Positions 43,213-53,189 of a stretch of 60,000 nt of DNA are shown here, in pieces. Each line of letters starts with the position of its first letter. Positions within the stretch are counted from its first letter, which is position 1. The DNA comes from Strigamia acuminata (lineage: Eukaryota > Arthropoda > Chilopoda > Geophilomorpha > Linotaeniidae), in the NCBI GenBank assembly GCA_949358305.1, contig OX442314.1, forward strand, positions 1,741,087 to 1,801,086, in the 5' to 3' direction. The position numbers and the translations under genes were made by a program. The notes under the pieces were generated by a model. It saw only the letters and a program-made list of their open reading frames with translations. It ran no database searches and had not been told where the DNA came from.

Positions 43213-43396
43213 TGTGTTCCAGTCGTTTGATATAAAGATGTAAAATGGATGTATATTTGGACGAAGGTCAAGAAGCAGCCATTGTTAAGTTGAAATTAGC
43301 ATAAGTGATTTATTACGTGAAATAATACAAGGGGCGCTCGTGTTAGCGGGCGCGTCACAAAATAACGATAAAATAAAATGGAGTCGGAACACTCCA
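43213..43396 (-). repeat. Gypsy 2 3' LTR
   Basis: 184 bp; U3 matches the 5' LTR from TGGAGTGTTCCGACTCCATT to the TTACGTGAAATAATAC region, then diverges except for a short GCAGCCAT block. Confidence 0.85.
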
Positions 43397-44187
43397 TCAT
43401 CCCCTTAATTGGAAACCAACCAAGGGAGCAATTACACAAACAAATAATTAAAATGTAATGACAAACAAATGTAACATACTTGTTGGTCAAAAGACCATTT
43501 ATTTATCGATATCAAATGTCGTTCATGTTATTTAGTTCTTAGCTCGATGTAATTCGATGTATTAATTGCGTTTTATCACTTATATATGTCTAATACGGCA
43601 TTTATTTATGCTTTTGTGCTGTCACATACGTAATTCCGTATGATTTGTATTGTTATCTATGAGATTCATTCTTTTCTTAACTTTAATGTTGTTTTCCGGC
43701 ACCAGAGTGCCCACATTGTATTCAATCTGTAACCAAGATGGCAGACATCTCAGTTAGAGCTTTCCTGCCAATTTTCTCTCCAATATGTAAGTTAATTTTG
43801 TTTTCAATGATTAAATAGAATTATATTTTGTTTTAACTCGTTTTACACGTTTGTATAAGTGTAAAACACTTCTTTGCATTGTATTTCGGCGCCGCATTTC
43901 ACGATACGGATGCGTATCGTTCGTCGCTCATTTGCGAACATCGGCGACGCCATTTCCGTTATCGGAATTAACCGTCGCATATTTGCGACGCCATTTGCAC
44001 GCTTCCCGGCGATATTTCGCCAATATCTGCGCCCCTCTGTCCTACAATACTAAGATCGAATTACAATAAAACAAATCAACTAAACAAATTACAAACTCAA
44101 TCCATAATTTAAATTCACTGGAAAACCGTAAAATCGCGTTGGCTTTCTTTTCCTGGCTGGCCGTACAATGCGAGCTGCTTGCGGAGG

Positions 44188-46023
44188 TTATTGAGGCAAG
44201 GACTGAAGCGCAGGAGGTGACGGCGGAAGAGGAGGAAGCAACGGAATAGGAAATCTCGGAGGTGAGTTAGGAATTGGAATAGGCATATTTGGCTGGGGTT
44301 GGTCAGGAGCCGCGAGTTGAGGTTGAGCTTGAACAATTGGCGGAATCTCAGTGGAGTTCTGAGGCACAACAAATGTGCCCAAATGACGCTCATCCCCTTC
44401 AATTGAGCGAGAAGGCAAAATTACAGTTCGTTTACGCAATTCCTTTTCAAGCGCCGGCGGTGCCACGTTGTACCGGCCAATTTCGTCGCGGAAAACGTGT
44501 TTATGTTTGTCCAAAATCGTCCGCAACCTCTCGCGATCAGCTGCACTGGCGGAGCACTGCGGCGCAGCATCTTTAGCTGCCGCAGCCACAGGAGGGGCCG
44601 ATTCGTACGCAGGGGCAGCAACAGTCGACAGCGGAGACGGATCGTCTTGCGGCGCAGGAAACACTTCTACCTCGCGAGTTGGAGCGATGGTGGCGGCCAA
44701 TTCCAAGTTGTTTGGATCTGCAGCCCGCTGTCGAGTCGCACGTTTGCTAGCGAGTTTCGGAGGAACACCGGCAGCAGCACGATAAATTACGGAACGAAGG
44801 GCCGCACCAGCAGCGTGCAGCAAACCGAATTCGTCCATCCAGTCACGTTCCAGCAACGGAACTTGACCGTGTTCGGCCACACACAACGGCAATTCGCGTG
44901 TTTTCCCGTCGTACGTAACTGGAACGATGCACACGCCCGTCATCGGCAAAGAATGGCCATCGTACGACGATAATTCAGTGGAAAGTGGCTTGATCTGGAA
45001 CTGAGAAAAATATTTATTATGCATCGTGCGACTGACGATCGTCGCTCCAGCTCCAGTGTCAATTTCCATCCACAAAAGCGTTTGAGCAATTCGCAGCTCG
45101 AGAACGAGTGGTTTGGTCTGCCTTATGGACACTTCATTCACCGCGATCGAGGTTTTAGGCTTCCTCGTACGAACGGTGTTAAATGTCAACTTGCGAGGTG
45201 CTGACACGGTGGTGTGGTGAGCGGACGCTGAAAGCTTGGTAGCTCGACAGATGGGCTTAATGTGCCCCTCAATGCCGCAGCCATGGCACTTTGCATTGCG
45301 GAATCTACACTCATCGTGGCGGTGTTCCGACCTGCCGGAATGTTTACACTTTACATTTTCGTGTTGCGACTGGGGACGATCCGACTGCTCTTGAGATGAT
45401 CCAGTGGTGCCCCTCGAGGAGCGTTTGCCACTTCTAAGCGAGTTCACGACGTTTCTGGAGGAGTTCCCGCCCTTATTAACGTGATGCACCGACTGTTGGG
45501 AGTCCACGAAGGAGGAAACATCTGCTCCGGCGATTTCTGCTGACATGGCCGTCTCGAGGGCTTTCTCAAAGGTGAGATTCTTTTCAAGATACAGCGTCTC
45601 TTGAACGTTACGCATATTTAAACCGACAATAAATTGGTTGCGCAGCTCGTTATTCTGGGTGTCGCCAAACTCACAATATTTTGTAAGTGTGTGCAAAGCA
45701 CTCGCGAATTCGGCCACGGATTCCCCTTTATTTCGCTTCCTATTTCGGAAACGGACGATTTTGCCTTGAGCAATCGGTTTTGGCTTTTGGTGTGTCTTCA
45801 TCAATGCGATCAGGTCCGCGTACTTCAGTTCCGTCGGAGCCTTCGGCCGCGCCAAATCCACTATTTTGGTGAAAGTGGCCATTCCCATGCACGCTAAGAG
45901 TGTGTTCACCTTATCGGCGTCCTCGACGACTTTGTTGCATGAGAAAACGCACCCCATTTGCATGACGTACGTCTTCCAGTCGTCGAGCAGGTTATATTTC
46001 TCGAGAGTACCGATTAGCGGCAT
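44188..46023 (-). CDS. Gypsy 2 Gag-protease-tail protein (611 aa)
   Basis: Start taken at MPLIGTLEKYN, which matches Gag of gypsy 1. Gag core with FRNRKRNKGESVAEFASALH and FIVGLNMRNVQETLY, a CCHC knuckle (CHGCGIEGHIKPIC) preceded by an altered one, then protease with LLWMEIDTGAGATIVS (D-T-G) and LLERDWMDEF. After the pre-RT linker HKHVFRDEIGRY the frame passes directly to the post-integrase segment PSRSIEGDERHLGTFVVPQN and a Pro-rich end. RT, RNase H and integrase are absent without loss of frame. It could supply Gag particles and protease but cannot copy or insert itself. Confidence 0.9.
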   Translation of the reverse strand: MPLIGTLEKYNLLDDWKTYVMQMGCVFSCNKVVEDADKVNTLLACMGMATFTKIVDLARPKAPTELKYADLIALMKTHQKPKPIAQGKIVRFRNRKRNKGESVAEFASALHTLTKYCEFGDTQNNELRNQFIVGLNMRNVQETLYLEKNLTFEKALETAMSAEIAGADVSSFVDSQQSVHHVNKGGNSSRNVVNSLRSGKRSSRGTTGSSQEQSDRPQSQHENVKCKHSGRSEHRHDECRFRNAKCHGCGIEGHIKPICRATKLSASAHHTTVSAPRKLTFNTVRTRKPKTSIAVNEVSIRQTKPLVLELRIAQTLLWMEIDTGAGATIVSRTMHNKYFSQFQIKPLSTELSSYDGHSLPMTGVCIVPVTYDGKTRELPLCVAEHGQVPLLERDWMDEFGLLHAAGAALRSVIYRAAAGVPPKLASKRATRQRAADPNNLELAATIAPTREVEVFPAPQDDPSPLSTVAAPAYESAPPVAAAAKDAAPQCSASAADRERLRTILDKHKHVFRDEIGRYNVAPPALEKELRKRTVILPSRSIEGDERHLGTFVVPQNSTEIPPIVQAQPQLAAPDQPQPNMPIPIPNSPPRFPIPLLPPLPPSPPALQSLPQ

Positions 46024-46208
46024 ATTTGCACGAAAATTTTCCAAAAAGCACACGAAAAACTCACAAAGTCGAAAGCGGGCCTAACGGTCAACGCGTGGTC
46101 ACGGGCGTACGGTCAGCGGCGAAAATCTCATCAAAACTTGACAAGAAAACACAAAAGTTCATAACAGTTGATGGATTCAATTTGTACTCATCTCTCGTCG
46201 CCAATTAA

Positions 46209-46390
46209 TGTGTTCTCTGCAGTTGATGTCTCGATAAAGTTGGAAATTAGTGCTTGTTAGTTAAGAAGCAGCCATGTTTGATGGTGGAATTAACATAAGT
46301 GTTTTATTACGTGAATTAATACAGGGGGCGCTCGTGTTAGCGGGCGCGTCACAAAATAACGATAAAATAAAATGGAGTCGGAACACTCCA
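46209..46390 (-). repeat. Gypsy 2 5' LTR
   Basis: 182 bp, same length as gypsy 1 LTRs and sharing the GTGTTC and GGAGT(C)GGAACACTCCA ends. Confidence 0.88.
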
Positions 46391-46722
46391 AGATGTCTTC
46401 TTAAAACCCCACTTTGAATGCACGAATAATCACACAAATGGCACTTGAATGGTTTTTCTCCTAAATGGGTTAATCGATGACTCTTTAAATTTCCATTTTG
46501 ATTGCAAGAATAATCACATAAATGGCACTTGAATGGTTTTTCTCCAGTGTGAATTCGCATGTGGACAGTCAAGTAAGTTTTAAGTCGAAATGAAAGTGAA
46601 CACATTTGACATTTGAACGGCTTTTCACCAGTGTGTTTAAGCATGTGCTGTTGCAATCGGCAAATGTATGCACAGGAATAATCACACAGATTGCAATTGT
46701 AATCCTCACGTGTTCTCTTGAT
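46391..46722 (-). pseudogene. C2H2 zinc-finger, copy 3 (start lost, cut by gypsy 2)
   Basis: Four fingers: CNLCDYSCAYICRLQQHMLKH, CQMCSLSFRLKTYLTVH, CHLCDYSCNQNGNLKSH, and a fourth ending at LRRHL exactly where the LTR begins (46390). Where copy 1 has ATG GAG AGA AAA CGC, this copy reads ATC AAG AGA ACA CGT, so the start codon is lost; a stop lies two codons before it. Both ends are therefore disabled. Confidence 0.88.
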
Positions 46723-47160
46723 TTTTTTTTACTTTAGTGACAATGACACTGAAATGAACGTAGTCTGAAATGAAAAAAATAATACTAATTAGGTTCGATA
46801 ACTATATAGGACACACTTTAAATAATATTGGTATGTACAACAGAAAAAACGCGGAAAAACGCTAATGGGTCGAATTCAGTTAGGCGAGTTAGGCCTAACG
46901 TTCGATGCACGATTGCTCTTAACTTCATAAACCGTAAAAACATCCAATAATACCCCAAAAAAATGTGATTTATCTACTCTCCTATCTTTACCCTGATCTG
47001 CTTACACTTTGGAAGCTTTCACACGTAATAAACATGCATTTAATCGAGGAAGAACGAAAAAGTCGATAAACCAAAATACAATAAGATAGAGCAAACGGCG
47101 GTTGCCATAGAAACTACAAGTGCATATTAGCGCCGACTAGTGAAAACATTTAAAAAAAAC
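46723..47160 (-). promoter_or_regulatory. Upstream region of zinc-finger copy 3
   Basis: Shares with 5460-5700 the motif GTTAGGCCTAAC and its ATCGAACG neighbourhood, and the GGCTGCCATAGAAACT-type block. Shows that copies 1 and 3 were duplicated with their 5' flank. Confidence 0.5.
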
Positions 47161-47758
47161 ACAATGCAGCAAATGAGCAAAGGCATAAACACAACAAATT
47201 GAATGCCGGGCCCGGATGTTGTAACGCTCCACCAAGTTGCCTCGAAGAAACCACGAGAATTTGCGATTTCGGACGACTCGACCTGTTGTCAAGAGCTAAT
47301 CGTTTTTAATCCTCTCAAATGGTTTATCTTAAACGTTGGAAATTGCTCGTATGACAAGCTTTAAGTTAATCTTTTAAACTTTATTTCAAAGCTAATGAAA
47401 ATAATCCTTGCTTCACTGCAATGCTTTGAAATAATTGCTCAATTTCATGTTCATGAATAAATAAACGGGAAAATAAATGACATTTGATTCACGAATTAAA
47501 AATTGTTAGAAAAGTTAATTTTTTAAGTTAATTTTTATCTTTTTTCAATTAAATTCAAGCATTTGCAATGTGCATTCAATTTGTAGTTTGGGACTGCATG
47601 TCTGCTGGTTACACACGGGTATATTTTGCCTGGCCTTTTTTGCAAAAAAAACACAAAACAATTGTGTAAAACACCGAGTTGCAACGCATTAGGCATTACC
47701 AGTTTTGGCATTTTCCAGTTTTCAAGAAATTGAATAATTTTAATTCTTTTCCGTAATC
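47161..47758. other. No gene seen
   Basis: AT-rich spacer before the galaxin-like gene. Confidence 0.4.
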
Positions 47759-48170
47759 ATGTGCACAAAGTGTACACTCGTGGCATTCACTTTGCAAGTG
47801 TTCTTCTCAAGTTTAAGTTCTTTTCAATCAACAGATGAAAGCTACGTAGCGGCTTACAATCCTGCAACCCAAATGTGTTGCTCCGCCAGTGTTTCCAACA
47901 TTCTCTAATTCGTACCACAAGTGTTGCGGATCGTCCAAAATAGATGAAAAGAGACAGGTTTGCTGTGACGGCAAAGCGTATCCTTTGAAAATCGGCATGT
48001 TCAAACAAATTTGTTGCGAGGACAGCGTTTTTAGTCGGGTTCAAACCCAAACACGTTGCGGGAACAAGCTTTACGACTCTGGGAAATACATTTGCTGCAG
48101 GGGTGTTGTCAAGAATATCACGGATCAGGGCTCGGAAACTCATTGTGGTTACAGCGATGACGTAACGTAA
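47759..48170 (+). pseudogene. Galaxin-like secreted Cys-rich protein, one frameshift
   Basis: ATG at 47759 gives MCTKCTLVAFTLQVFFSSLS, a plausible signal peptide, then ATQMCCSA. One base later than the expected frame the protein continues FPTFSNSYHKCCG, RQVCCDGKAYP, FKQICCED, TRCGNKLYDSGKYICCRG, HCGYSD, stop. Repeated di-Cys units (CCG, CCDGK, CGxxxYDxxxxxCC) are typical of galaxin repeats, known from coral skeletal matrix and other animal secreted proteins. One extra base near 47888 breaks the frame. No splice sites would repair it, so it is either a recent pseudogene or a sequence error. No introns. Confidence 0.7.
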
Positions 48171-48889
48171 CTTTACTCGTGCAAAAAATGAAAAACAAAC
48201 CAAACAGATTTTAATTATTATTACTATCAGATGTAATATACCGAGCGCGATGTGTAGTTGTCAGCACGAATGCCCGTTGATATTACTACGACAAGTTGAT
48301 GGCCCAAATTGGCTAGTCAGCATTTTCAGTGGATAAACGACGCGATTTACTGTAAACACAATGGTTTGCCTTACTTACATAAAGCATCAAAGAACAAAAA
48401 TTTGTCTCTATTTTTCGAATTGACACACGTTTGGTTTAAGTTTAAATTTATTTGCTGAATTTGATTCTGAATTTTAACCTTTACCTTGAATAATTAGAGA
48501 AATTAATTTTTTGGGTCAAAAATTTAATTGTGGGCTTTTTAGTAGTACACTGGAGAACACTGCAGTGTATAACAAGAATTGTTGCACAGGAAAATCGCAT
48601 CAGTACCTGTATTCAAAAATTAAAATAACAATTTTAGTTTAAGTGTATTTTAAGTTTTAACATGGGTTTAAACCGGAAATGATGTCATTTTTGGTTTAAA
48701 ATTTAAGTAACACACAAAATATTTTAGTTTTTGAATGCAGCTAGTGTTTTCTTTTACCATGTGCTACCATTCACAGGTATCATAAATTCTAGTTAAATTG
48801 GCAATGGTTTGTCAAAAGTGGATGATCTCGTCATTCTGAACGAGTTAAAACCGATGTTGACTTCATAGGTTAAGCATGTTGTCGGATTT
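48171..48889. other. No gene seen
   Basis: AT-rich spacer with no recognisable exon. Confidence 0.4.
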
Positions 48890-48894
48890 GTTTA

Positions 48895-49270
48895 AATTCT
48901 TTTACTCGGTCGTGATTGGCTGCACCTTGTGATTCTTCCACGGTCACGGGATACGATATGACGTCGTAAGTCATCAAAAACCCAACTGTATCGTTGATGC
49001 ACGCTATTTTTACCAGACGCAAGGATGCGTCGCACTTGGCGGGAATTGTTTTTCATTTTCACCTTCAAAAGTGACTGCAGCGGAGAGAGAGAGAGATAGA
49101 GGTCCATCTGGCGGCGATAAAATGAAGCAGAAAACCGAGAGATTGGAAAAGGAGTTGAAGCGCGTGCAGTGTGAATTAAGCCAGCAGAAGAGGAAAGCCG
49201 AGGAAACGTTGAAACAAGGCTGAAGGAGAAGGAAGAAGAATTTGAAAATAAAATGGCCAAAAAAAATTTC
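48895..49270 (+). pseudogene. RNF8-like pseudogene (promoter joined to FHA/coil)
   Basis: 48895-48975 matches the RNF8-like promoter (GTGATTGGCTGCACCTTGTG, ACGGGATACGATATGACGTC). It then joins directly to the middle of the FHA exon (CATCAAAAACCCAACTGTATCG), skipping exon 1, and to the coiled-coil exon (GTCCATCTGGCGGCGATAAA, GAATTAAGCCAGCAGAAGAG) with frame changes and a GA repeat expansion. Ends at the same A-rich intron start. No RING. Confidence 0.8.
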
Positions 49271-49295
49271 TTTATTATTTTCTATTATTTTTCTA

Positions 49296-52200
49296 TTATT
49301 TTCTATTATTGAATAAGAAAAGATAAAGAAAGAGCGCAACAATACTGACAAATGACAATTGAATGAAAAAATTTAAATAATGGTCTTCGTCGTATCCTCC
49401 TCCTTCCTCTTCCTCTTCTTCCTCTTCTTCCTCTTCTTCCTCTTCTTCCTCTTCTTCCTCTTCTTCCTCTTCTTCCTCTTCTTCCTCTTCTTCCTCTTCT
49501 TCCTCTTCCTCCTCCTCTTCCTCCTCTTCCTCCTCTTCCTCTTCCTCTTCTTCTTCCTCTTCTTCTTCCTCTTCTTCTTCCTGCTGCTGCTGCATGAGTC
49601 GCTGGAAGACAATTTGGCCAAACTCGTTGACCATGGGCATAAAGCCCTGCGCGTACTGCTGCTGGGACTTCTGCAGGGCCTCGAACGACGTTTTGGTCGG
49701 GTCGTGGCGCAGCTCGACCGCCTGCGCTTCCGGATGCATCTCGATGTACTCTTGCTTCGCCCTCTTGGCGCCCTGCTCCACCTCCAGCCGGTGCATTTCG
49801 GCGTCGTTCGATAATTGAGGACACCTGAAGTTGATTAATTCATCAATTGGCATTCCATTTCAATCATTAACTCACCCTCCATTGTCGAAATGCGTGTAGT
49901 CCTTGATAGCCTCGCGACACACGTAGCAGAAGATCTGGCCGCACGTGCATGTCATCTTGTTGCAGCCGTGTTCTTTGATGATGCGCCGTTTGCATTTGGG
50001 ACACGTGCGCACCAACGCGTCCGTCATCTGATCCTCGACGTACGTGCGGAACTGCATTTCCTGTTTCTGCTCGATCTCGTCGCAGCGCAGCGGGAGGTGG
50101 TTCGGTTTCTTGCACAACCTTCATTCATAAACTAAATTAGCATTTCATTTATTCCTTTTTTCATTTTTACATCACCTGCACGTCACTTTGAGACATTCCG
50201 GGTTGAGGCAGCGGAAGATCTTGAGGTCCGCGTCCGGAATGATGGTGCAAAACGAGCAGTGAGGACACGACTCGAGATCCGGGATGTCGGCGCGCCGGAT
50301 CTCCTCCTCCTGCATCTTGCGCACGACGTTTGAAAAAACATTGGGCGCTAAAACATCCCGCAGCACGACGGGCGGGAACTTGCGTTCGCAGTATGGGCCG
50401 AGGCAGGGGAAGTGGTAATTGCCCTGGCCGATCTGCACCTCGGCGTGACGCCGGATGCACGATCTGCAGAACAAGTGCCCGTCCGTGCACTGCAGCATGT
50501 CCTCCAAGAGCACTTCGTCCTCGAAGCAGCAACTGCACTCCATCAGTTCGTCGTTTGCCTTCGCCACTTCGATTTTACTCAGTTGTTCCGCCTCCTTGTC
50601 CTTCTTGTATTCTAGAAAAGGAATGACTCGCAATTGCACGACACGATTTTTGCTCTTTAAACTGTACGAATGATCCTGTCTTCCATCTCGATGAACAACT
50701 TCTCTTTGTAGAAGAGTTCGTCAATTTGTTGTGGCATGACTTTCAGGGGGCTCATCGCCTTCTTTTTGCTCACTTTCTTCCTCCTTTTCTTGATTAACGG
50801 TTCTGTAATCAATCGAATTAATCAATAAGTACCGGACAGTCACAATTTGTTATTTTCGTTTGATGAATTCACTGCATGCTGTTTAAACTGAGGTTTATCG
50901 ATATGCCGGTAAAACTCGAACTACACCGGCAAGCATGCTAATGTGAGGTAATACGGTACTGCGCATCCCATCATGCGCAGGCAATTTTCTAATTCCAGTT
51001 GTTATTTACACTGGAAAAAAAATCAGATTTACTCACTTGTAAAGAATTGTAAATATATAGGTAGATGGATTTTACAAGTTTGTAAATTAGATTTACAAAC
51101 AATTGAAAATAAGTCTTTTCCAAACATATTTACAATCTGGAAAGAGACCATTTCCAAGACTTTTTTTACAATAACTTTACAAACATTTTCAATTGTGTAA
51201 TTATAAAATTTCATAATATATTTCCAATGTATTTCCCATGTATTTCCAATGTATTTTCAACATATTTCCAATATAAAAAATTTACTACCCTCCATTTTGA
51301 AAAATTTAAATACACTAACTCAATTTTTTTTTTTTTAGTTAAGCTGTTTGACTTTTTTTCAATTACCATTCAACAATTAGTTTTCATTAATTTCATCACT
51401 ATTTAGATGTTTTATTGACAGTTTTATTCAAATTTATTTATCTTAAAGTTTTCTTTTTTCTTACCATGACCTCTGTCAGAATTGAACCTGGGACCCTTTG
51501 TTCCAAAGACCACTGCTCTGTCCACTAGGCTAGTATGACTTGAAATAGTTTATGCATAACTTCCTATATATAGTAACTTCTTTGTTAAATAATCTATTTG
51601 AGATTGATTGTATTAAAAATACAATCAATCTCACATTGATTATTTGTAGAGGAATCGGATTGTTTCATCGACGGTACGTTTCATCGACACGTATTTTTCC
51701 GTCCCTGCGCCCTGATTGGCCCGATTTCGTATTGTCCATGTCGGTTCGAAATTGGACCGTTTTATACATTATTTTCTCTTCTGAGTTCAAATTTGACACA
51801 ATTTTATTGTTCCTGACAGTATTTTACCTTGTTCTTGTTACTTTTCAGATATTTAAATGTTACATTTAAATTTCAAGTATTTTCTTGCTTTTACATTATG
51901 TTTACAATCATTGTGCAATGAAGTTTACAACACATTTCCATCTAAAAGAAAATTGATTGGAAACATAACATTTCAAACAAAAGATTTACAACTAATTGAA
52001 AATGAGTTTTCATCTCTAGGATTTACTACACATTTTCAGAAGTTTGGAAATATATAAATATTTCCAACACATTTCCAACAAATTTCCACATCATAGTAAA
52101 TTCAACTTTTCCATATAAATTTTCAACTTGGAAATGTTTGAAAATATGCTTTTTTTTCCAGTGTTAGCAGTATTAAGCTTAATATTAGACTTAATAATGC

Positions 52201-53189
52201 TAAAATAAAGTAAATAAACAACAATAAACTCTACTTTAAAAGTAATTCACACTGTATGACCATTGTTGTTTATTTGACCAGACGGTCACAATTTGTTACT
52301 TTCGTTTGATTAATTCACCGTCAGTGGGGGAAACGTTCCAGAGCGCATTCATCTCTTTCATGATGGGCGTGAGGTGAAAACGGTGTTTCTCCATCACTTG
52401 CGTCAAATCGTTTTTGTACGCGTATCGGAACTGGTTACTGACGTAGCATTCGACGTGCAACCGGTACGACGCACTCACGACTCGGTCGTCGTTTTTGAAG
52501 TAGTTCTCCGGGTCTGGGAACATCTCCAGAAATTCCTCAACGCTGAACTTGCTGCAAAATAAATTCGGGGAAAATGATGACAAAAATCAATACAAACAAC
52601 GACAAGTCATGAAAAAAAAACATTAAAAGCACTTTGTTCATAGGAACACTATCAAACGAAATAAAATAGACAAATTAAGTTGAAAACCTTTCGACCAATT
52701 TCCGCTTGACCGCCGCCTTTTGAGATTCGGCCAACTTGGGATACGAACGACTTTCCAACCACCCGTTAACCGTCGCGTTTATGTAATTCACATCGTTCTT
52801 CCATCTCTCCAGAAAAGTGCGCAGGTATTCGGGATCAGCATCCGGAAACAGCTCCAAAACCGAGTTCACTTTCTCCATCGTTGCCGACACGTGGTTACTC
52901 TTTTCGGTCGAAGACGACGCGATTGCTTGCGGTCCGTTATTCCCGGCATTCGGGGCTGTGTTCGTCACAGGAAACGGCGCCGGCCCGTTCATTCCGAGAA
53001 ACTCGCCGATGACTAAGCGCACCCGGTTGGGATTAATTTAGGACGAAATACTTCTGTGATGTCGTTTCTTTCAACTTCCTGCTGTGGCGCGGGCGCAACG
53101 GCAATCATGCCGGGAATGTACGAAATGTCGTCGTTGTCATTGTCATCGTCGCTGGTGTAGTGGGATTTAAAAAATTTAACTTTTTTCAT
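49296..53189 (-). CDS. RNF216-like: RNF216-like RBR E3 ubiquitin ligase (5' part damaged)
   Basis: Exons in transcript order: first coding exon from ATG 53189 (SYIPGMIAVAPAP); about 53030-52688; 52551-52319; 50802-50668; 50611-50176; 50118-49876; 49824-49296. From LVIGEFLGMNG onward all phases agree. RING1: CSCCFEDE ... CTDGHLFCRSC. IBR: CPHCSFCTII ... CLNPECLKVTC. RING2: CPKCKRRIIKEHGCNKMTCTCGQIFCYVC, where the Cys of HGC is the expected catalytic thioester residue of RBR ligases. An ELFPDADPEYLRTF segment lies upstream, as in the other local copies. After exon 1 the intron start runs straight into coding sequence without an acceptor, so the middle of the N-terminal region is deleted;  the protein may start at a later Met. 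Tail: Gln tract then about 57 Glu. Confidence 0.82.
49405..49585 (-). repeat. Poly-Glu-coding (GAAGAG)n repeat
   Basis: A CTCTTC-type hexamer tract with CTC variants encodes about 57 consecutive Glu in the RNF216-like tail, right after QQQQ. The same tract opens frames of Leu/Phe, Lys/Arg and Arg/Gly in other frames, which are artefacts. Confidence 0.92.
51009..52163. mobile_element. CACTG-ended non-autonomous DNA transposon in an RNF216-like intron
   Basis: 1155 bp. Ends CACTGGAAAAAAAA and its complement, with TTA directly on both sides (51006-51008, 52164-52166), a 3-bp target duplication as in EnSpm/CACTA. Subterminal zones repeat short TTTACAA and TTTCCAA words in both orientations. No transposase. 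It lies in the intron between 52319 and 50802 and carries a tRNA-like segment. Confidence 0.75.
51464..51539 (-). other. tRNA-like sequence
   Basis: 76 bases with good internal Pol III boxes: A box TAGCCTAGTGG and B box GGTTCAATTCT at normal spacing. The acceptor ends do not pair, the anticodon stem is poor and there is no clear anticodon, so it is a tRNA-derived relic (SINE head or pseudogene), not a working tRNA. Confidence 0.6.

Larger units (their letters stand above)
43213..46390 (-). mobile_element. Gypsy element 2, RT-RNase H-integrase deleted, mismatched LTRs
   Basis: 5' LTR 46209-46390 (182 bp) and 3' LTR 43213-43396 (184 bp). Their U3 halves are almost identical, but the R/U5 halves differ strongly. 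Primer site TGGCGACGAGAGATGAG, tRNA-Ser type. Polypurine-like AAGGGGATGA lies before the 3' LTR. Flanks (CTAA and AGAT) do not match, and the zinc-finger exon interrupted on the right does not resume on the left. Internal frame encodes Gag-protease-tail. Positions 43397-44187 are untranslated. Confidence 0.88.

Noticed and set aside
46261-46390. Extra C-terminal domain on zinc-finger copy 3
   Set aside because: The residues after LRRHL are encoded by the gypsy LTR.
49306-49824. Arg/Gly-, Lys/Arg- and Leu/Phe-rich frames over the hexamer tract
   Set aside because: Frame shadows of the poly-Glu tail in the RNF216-like gene, whose frame is supported by the spliced RBR domain.
51464-51539. Functional tRNA gene
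   Set aside because: A and B boxes are good, but the acceptor stem does not pair and the anticodon arm is disrupted.
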